This document shows positions 61,168 to 64,000 of a stretch of 64,000 nucleotides of DNA, one piece after another. Location of the stretch: NCBI GenBank assembly GCA_963556695.1, contig CAUWAG010000003.1, forward strand, positions 8,618,001-8,682,000, written 5' to 3'. This DNA is from Anthostomella pinea. Lineage: Eukaryota; Ascomycota; Sordariomycetes; Xylariales; Xylariaceae. The notes below the pieces were generated by a model, which saw nothing but the letters and a program-made list of their open reading frames with translations, was not told the DNA's origin and did no database searches. Each line of letters opens with the position of its first letter. Position 1 is the stretch's first letter. A program made the position numbers and the translations under genes.

Positions 61168-63760
61168 CTATTTTACAGTCAACCTCGCCCTCCCCCTAAC
61201 ATCCCTCGAGCTAGCCCCAACCCCAAACGTATAAGTCCCGGGTGCCACCGCCCACTTCTGCACCTTTGTATCCCAATAACTCACATCGCGCCTGCGGACA
61301 CTAAACTCGACATCCGCGCTCTGACCAGCCGGCACCTGCACCTTCTCGAACCCCCTCAACACGCGCGGAGGCTGCGCGGCGGCGGCCGGGAACTCGACAT
61401 AGAGCTGCGCGACCTCGGCGCCGTCGCGCTTTCCAGTGTTACGGATGGTAGTCTTGACGCTGACGACCTCGTCAAAAAGGTCCGTCTGCCCGCCTAGGGC
61501 CAGCGGGCCCTGCGCGTATTTCTGGGACAGCGCGGTCGCGTTCGTGGCGGCGGCGGTCACGGTGCCGTACTGGAAGCTCGTGTAACTGAGCCCGTGGCCG
61601 AAGGGGTACCGCACCGAGGTGTTGTGCGCGTCGAACCAGCGGTAGTCGATGAAGACGCCCTCGGTGAAATCGCAGTCGTCGGTCTCGCAGACGGAGACGG
61701 GGTAGTCGGATTCGTTGTGTGCGATGGTGTGCGTCAGCTTGCCGCTGGGGTTAACGGCGCCGTAAAGCACGTCTGCGATAGCAGAACCGCTGTGTTGGCC
61801 CAGTAGACCGCCGTAGACGATAGCAGTAACGTTGGTGTGGTCGGCCCAAGCGTCGAGGACGCGGGGGCCGACAGTGTTCACAACCACGATGGTGTTGTTG
61901 CAGTTGCTCGCTACGGTGTTGACCATGGTGTCTTGGTCCGTGTCGAGCAGCGAGGAGCGGTCCGCGCCCTCGCCCGAGTTGGAGTTGATGAATACCAGAC
62001 AGGCCTCCGCGTTCGCGGCGTATTTTGTGAACGAGGGGGTCGTCGCGGTGCCCTGGCCTAGGTTGCCGATTCCGCCTCCGCCTCCACCTCCCTTGCCGCC
62101 GGCGGAACCGCCTGTGCTGTTGCCCCCCATGCTGCCTCCCATACTGCCTCCCATGCTGCTTCCGCCAGTGCTGTTGCCAGTAGTGGCTCCCATACCACCT
62201 CCCATGCCGCTTTCAGAGGAATAGGTGTTGTTCATGATCCTATAATCACCCAAGTCAGCAAGCCTCTCTCTTTGGACACGATCGACCTGGGGCCCCCTAG
62301 ACCACGAATACTCACCACCAAATCATGGAATCATCCGCGACAGCACGCGCACTCAGCGCCTGGAAGGGCGTCACAAGCCACGGCATTGACAGCTGTCCCG
62401 AACCGCCGCCGCTCGCCAGATGCCCCTGGTACACGTCGCTCGACGCGCCCTGGACACTGAACGCCTGGTTTGGCCCGGCCGTCGCGGGTCCGGCATGCGC
62501 GCCGAACAGCGCAACCGTCCGCGGCTTCTCCAGCGGCAGACCGCGGCCGCCCGAGTTGTTGTTCTTGAGGAGCACGAGCGACTCACCAGCAACACGACGG
62601 ATGAGCTGAGCGTGGTTTCCGCGCACGTCGCGGTACTCTGTGACGCCCGCCTCGGAGGGCTGCTTCCCGTCGTCGAGCCCCACGTGGTAGTAGCCAATCA
62701 CGTTACGCACGACCATGTCGTCCAGGCGCGCCTCTGTGAACGTGCCGTTGGCGATACCGGCCTTGATGACGGCCTCGGTCCAGATAGACTCGGATCCGTA
62801 GTCGAGCCCCCCGTTAGCAGAGCCGAAGGCCGTCTGTTGCGAGCCAACGTCCGGGTAGACGAGGCCTGGGAAGCCGATCTCAGTCTTGAGGAGGCCGCTG
62901 AGCAGGTGGTTGTTCTCGCACGCGAGGGTGTCGTTGACTCGGTTCATGGCGCACATGACACCCATCATGCCGGCCTTGACGGCGTCGGCGAACGGCCACA
63001 TGTACAGCTCGTGCACCGTCTTGTCGTCGGCGTTGGACGAATACCGCTCGCTGGAGCTGCTCGAGCTGCCTCCCATGCCGCCCCCCGAGCCTTGGCGATG
63101 CGTCTCTTGCTCGTTCAGCAGAAAATGCCGCCCAGCTGCGATGACTCCCGCCGAGTTCATGGCCGACACGGCTTTTCCCATGGCGATGCCGCTGAGGTAG
63201 GGGTCGACGCAGAACCCTTCGGCCAGGCGTCCGCCCTGGGGCACGCGGCCGAGCGGGCTGGAAACGGGCCCGCTGATCAGGTTGTAGCCCATGCCGTAGA
63301 ATTCATCGCCAAGAGCTTTAAACTGCTCCGAGAATAGGTCGCGGTTCCACGTCATTGTCAGGGCGTTGGCCAAGCTGAAGCCGGAGACGTAGAACTGGAA
63401 GTTGATGCCCGAAACACCGTCCTTGTTGTTCAGGGCCGTCCAGGCATTGTCGCCCGTCACGCTCTGTGCCGTGATGATAGCGACCTTCTCAGTGATGTTG
63501 AGCTTCGCAACGTAGGCCTTGGCCTTTTCATAGGCCTCCTCGGCGATGCCCAGTTGTGCTGCAAGGTCATGTTAGATGCTGTCACTTCTTCATCTCCTGG
63601 TCGGCTCGTCTGCCGGCAAGCTTGGACAATGCAGTGCCGACTTACCGTTTCCATCTGCTAGGAGAGCTTGGTTGCCAGACGAGGTAGAGTTGGACGAAGC
63701 GGCGACCTGTGAAGCGAGCGAGAGCGCCGAAACGGCATGCAGCGCCGACGTAACCCTCAT
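61168..63760 (-). CDS. Secreted GH3 beta-glucosidase with Gly/Ser/Met-rich inserts
   Basis: Glycoside hydrolase family 3 enzyme releasing glucose from beta-glucosides, probably extracellular. 809 residues, three exons (63760-63646, 63558-62316, 62239-61168; introns 87 and 76 bp). A signal peptide occupies about residues 1-21 (LSLASQVAA). The N-terminal barrel contains NALTMTWNRDL, NLISGPVSSPLGRVPQGGR, AAGRHFLLNEQETHR and the nucleophile Asp275 in GLVYPDVGSQQTA. The second domain carries ESLVLLKNN. The C-terminus is a fibronectin-III-like domain (TTIRNTGKRDGAEVAQLYVE). Unusual are two low-complexity inserts: GSGGGMGGSSSSSS after the RHF motif, and a run of about 50 residues of Gly, Ser, Met, Thr and Asn (repeats like GGSMGG) in exon 3. 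In the substrate motif KHF, Lys is Arg here. Confidence 0.93.
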
Positions 63761-64000
63761 GATGGGTGTTTGGTCTTCAAAGAAAGTGGTGTGCGGAGAG
63801 CTGCTGTACCAAACATCAACGCGTACGACGGCGCCTGGCCGACGTTATATACGTGACATCGCAGCCTGCGCGTCACTGCGATGTCCTTACAGCTCCCTCT
63901 CGGCCCGTCGTAGGTGGAAACTGGTGCGCGGCACTGCGCAGAAGACTCGGCCGCGTCGCCACCGTGGCTGGCGTGGGTTCTAAATTAGTTGCCGTTGGGA

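Noticed and set aside
62420..63337. 305-codon open frame on the plus strand
   Set aside because: Antisense shadow of the GH3 beta-glucosidase gene.

Overview
This window is nuclear DNA of a filamentous ascomycete (Pezizomycotina), most likely a Sordariomycete. Genes carry short introns of about 49-184 bp with GT...AG borders and CTAAC/CTGAC-type branch sites, coding regions favour C or G in the third position, and families such as a hybrid histidine kinase, a bZIP-ankyrin regulator, monocarboxylate-type MFS carriers and a GH3 beta-glucosidase are typical of moulds. The TAGGTA/TACCTA-rich spacers also fit that class. No species can be named from the sequence alone. Exon borders below were chosen by hand from frame, splice consensus and family conservation.

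Layout. 1-1.3 kb: repeat-rich edge with a 5'-truncated Tad1-like LINE. 1.6-5.4 kb: hybrid histidine kinase (-). 5.4-10 kb: gene-poor stretch with an interstitial telomeric repeat, a cytochrome P450 relic and a 19-bp tandem repeat. 10.1-11.3 kb: bZIP-ankyrin (bANK) regulator (+). 11.3-16.5 kb: no convincing gene. 16.5-18 kb: guanine deaminase (+). 18.5-25 kb: SRR1-like protein and two MFS transporters (all -). 26-32.6 kb: ferrochelatase (-) diverging from ku70 (+), then exo70 (+). 32.6-43.1 kb: a 10.5-kb gene-poor stretch with microsatellites and one small cysteine-rich ORF. 43.1-44.4 kb: fumarylacetoacetate-hydrolase family enzyme (-). 44.7-48 kb: a degenerate pogo/Fot1 transposon followed by a tRNA-related SINE whose 3' end matches the LINE at the left edge. 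48.1-55.6 kb: C2H2 zinc-finger protein, a secreted protein gene broken by a stop codon, and a four-domain RNA-end-processing protein (all -). 56.4-59.3 kb: MCM3 (+). 60.1-60.8 kb: unassigned small protein (+). 61.2-63.8 kb: secreted GH3 beta-glucosidase (-).

The genes do not form one pathway. Housekeeping functions (replication by MCM3, end joining by Ku70, heme synthesis by ferrochelatase, exocytosis by Exo70, purine salvage or catabolism by guanine deaminase) are interleaved with accessory functions. The most notable item is the protein at 51761-55560, which joins a 2H phosphoesterase, an EEP-type nuclease/phosphatase, a poly(A)-polymerase-type nucleotidyltransferase and an MJ1316 RNA-end-recognition domain in one chain: a plausible complete RNA-end repair or tagging machine. 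The transposons carry G-to-A/C-to-T changes that look like repeat-induced point mutation (RIP), and two ordinary genes each contain one in-frame stop codon that a single C-to-T change could explain.
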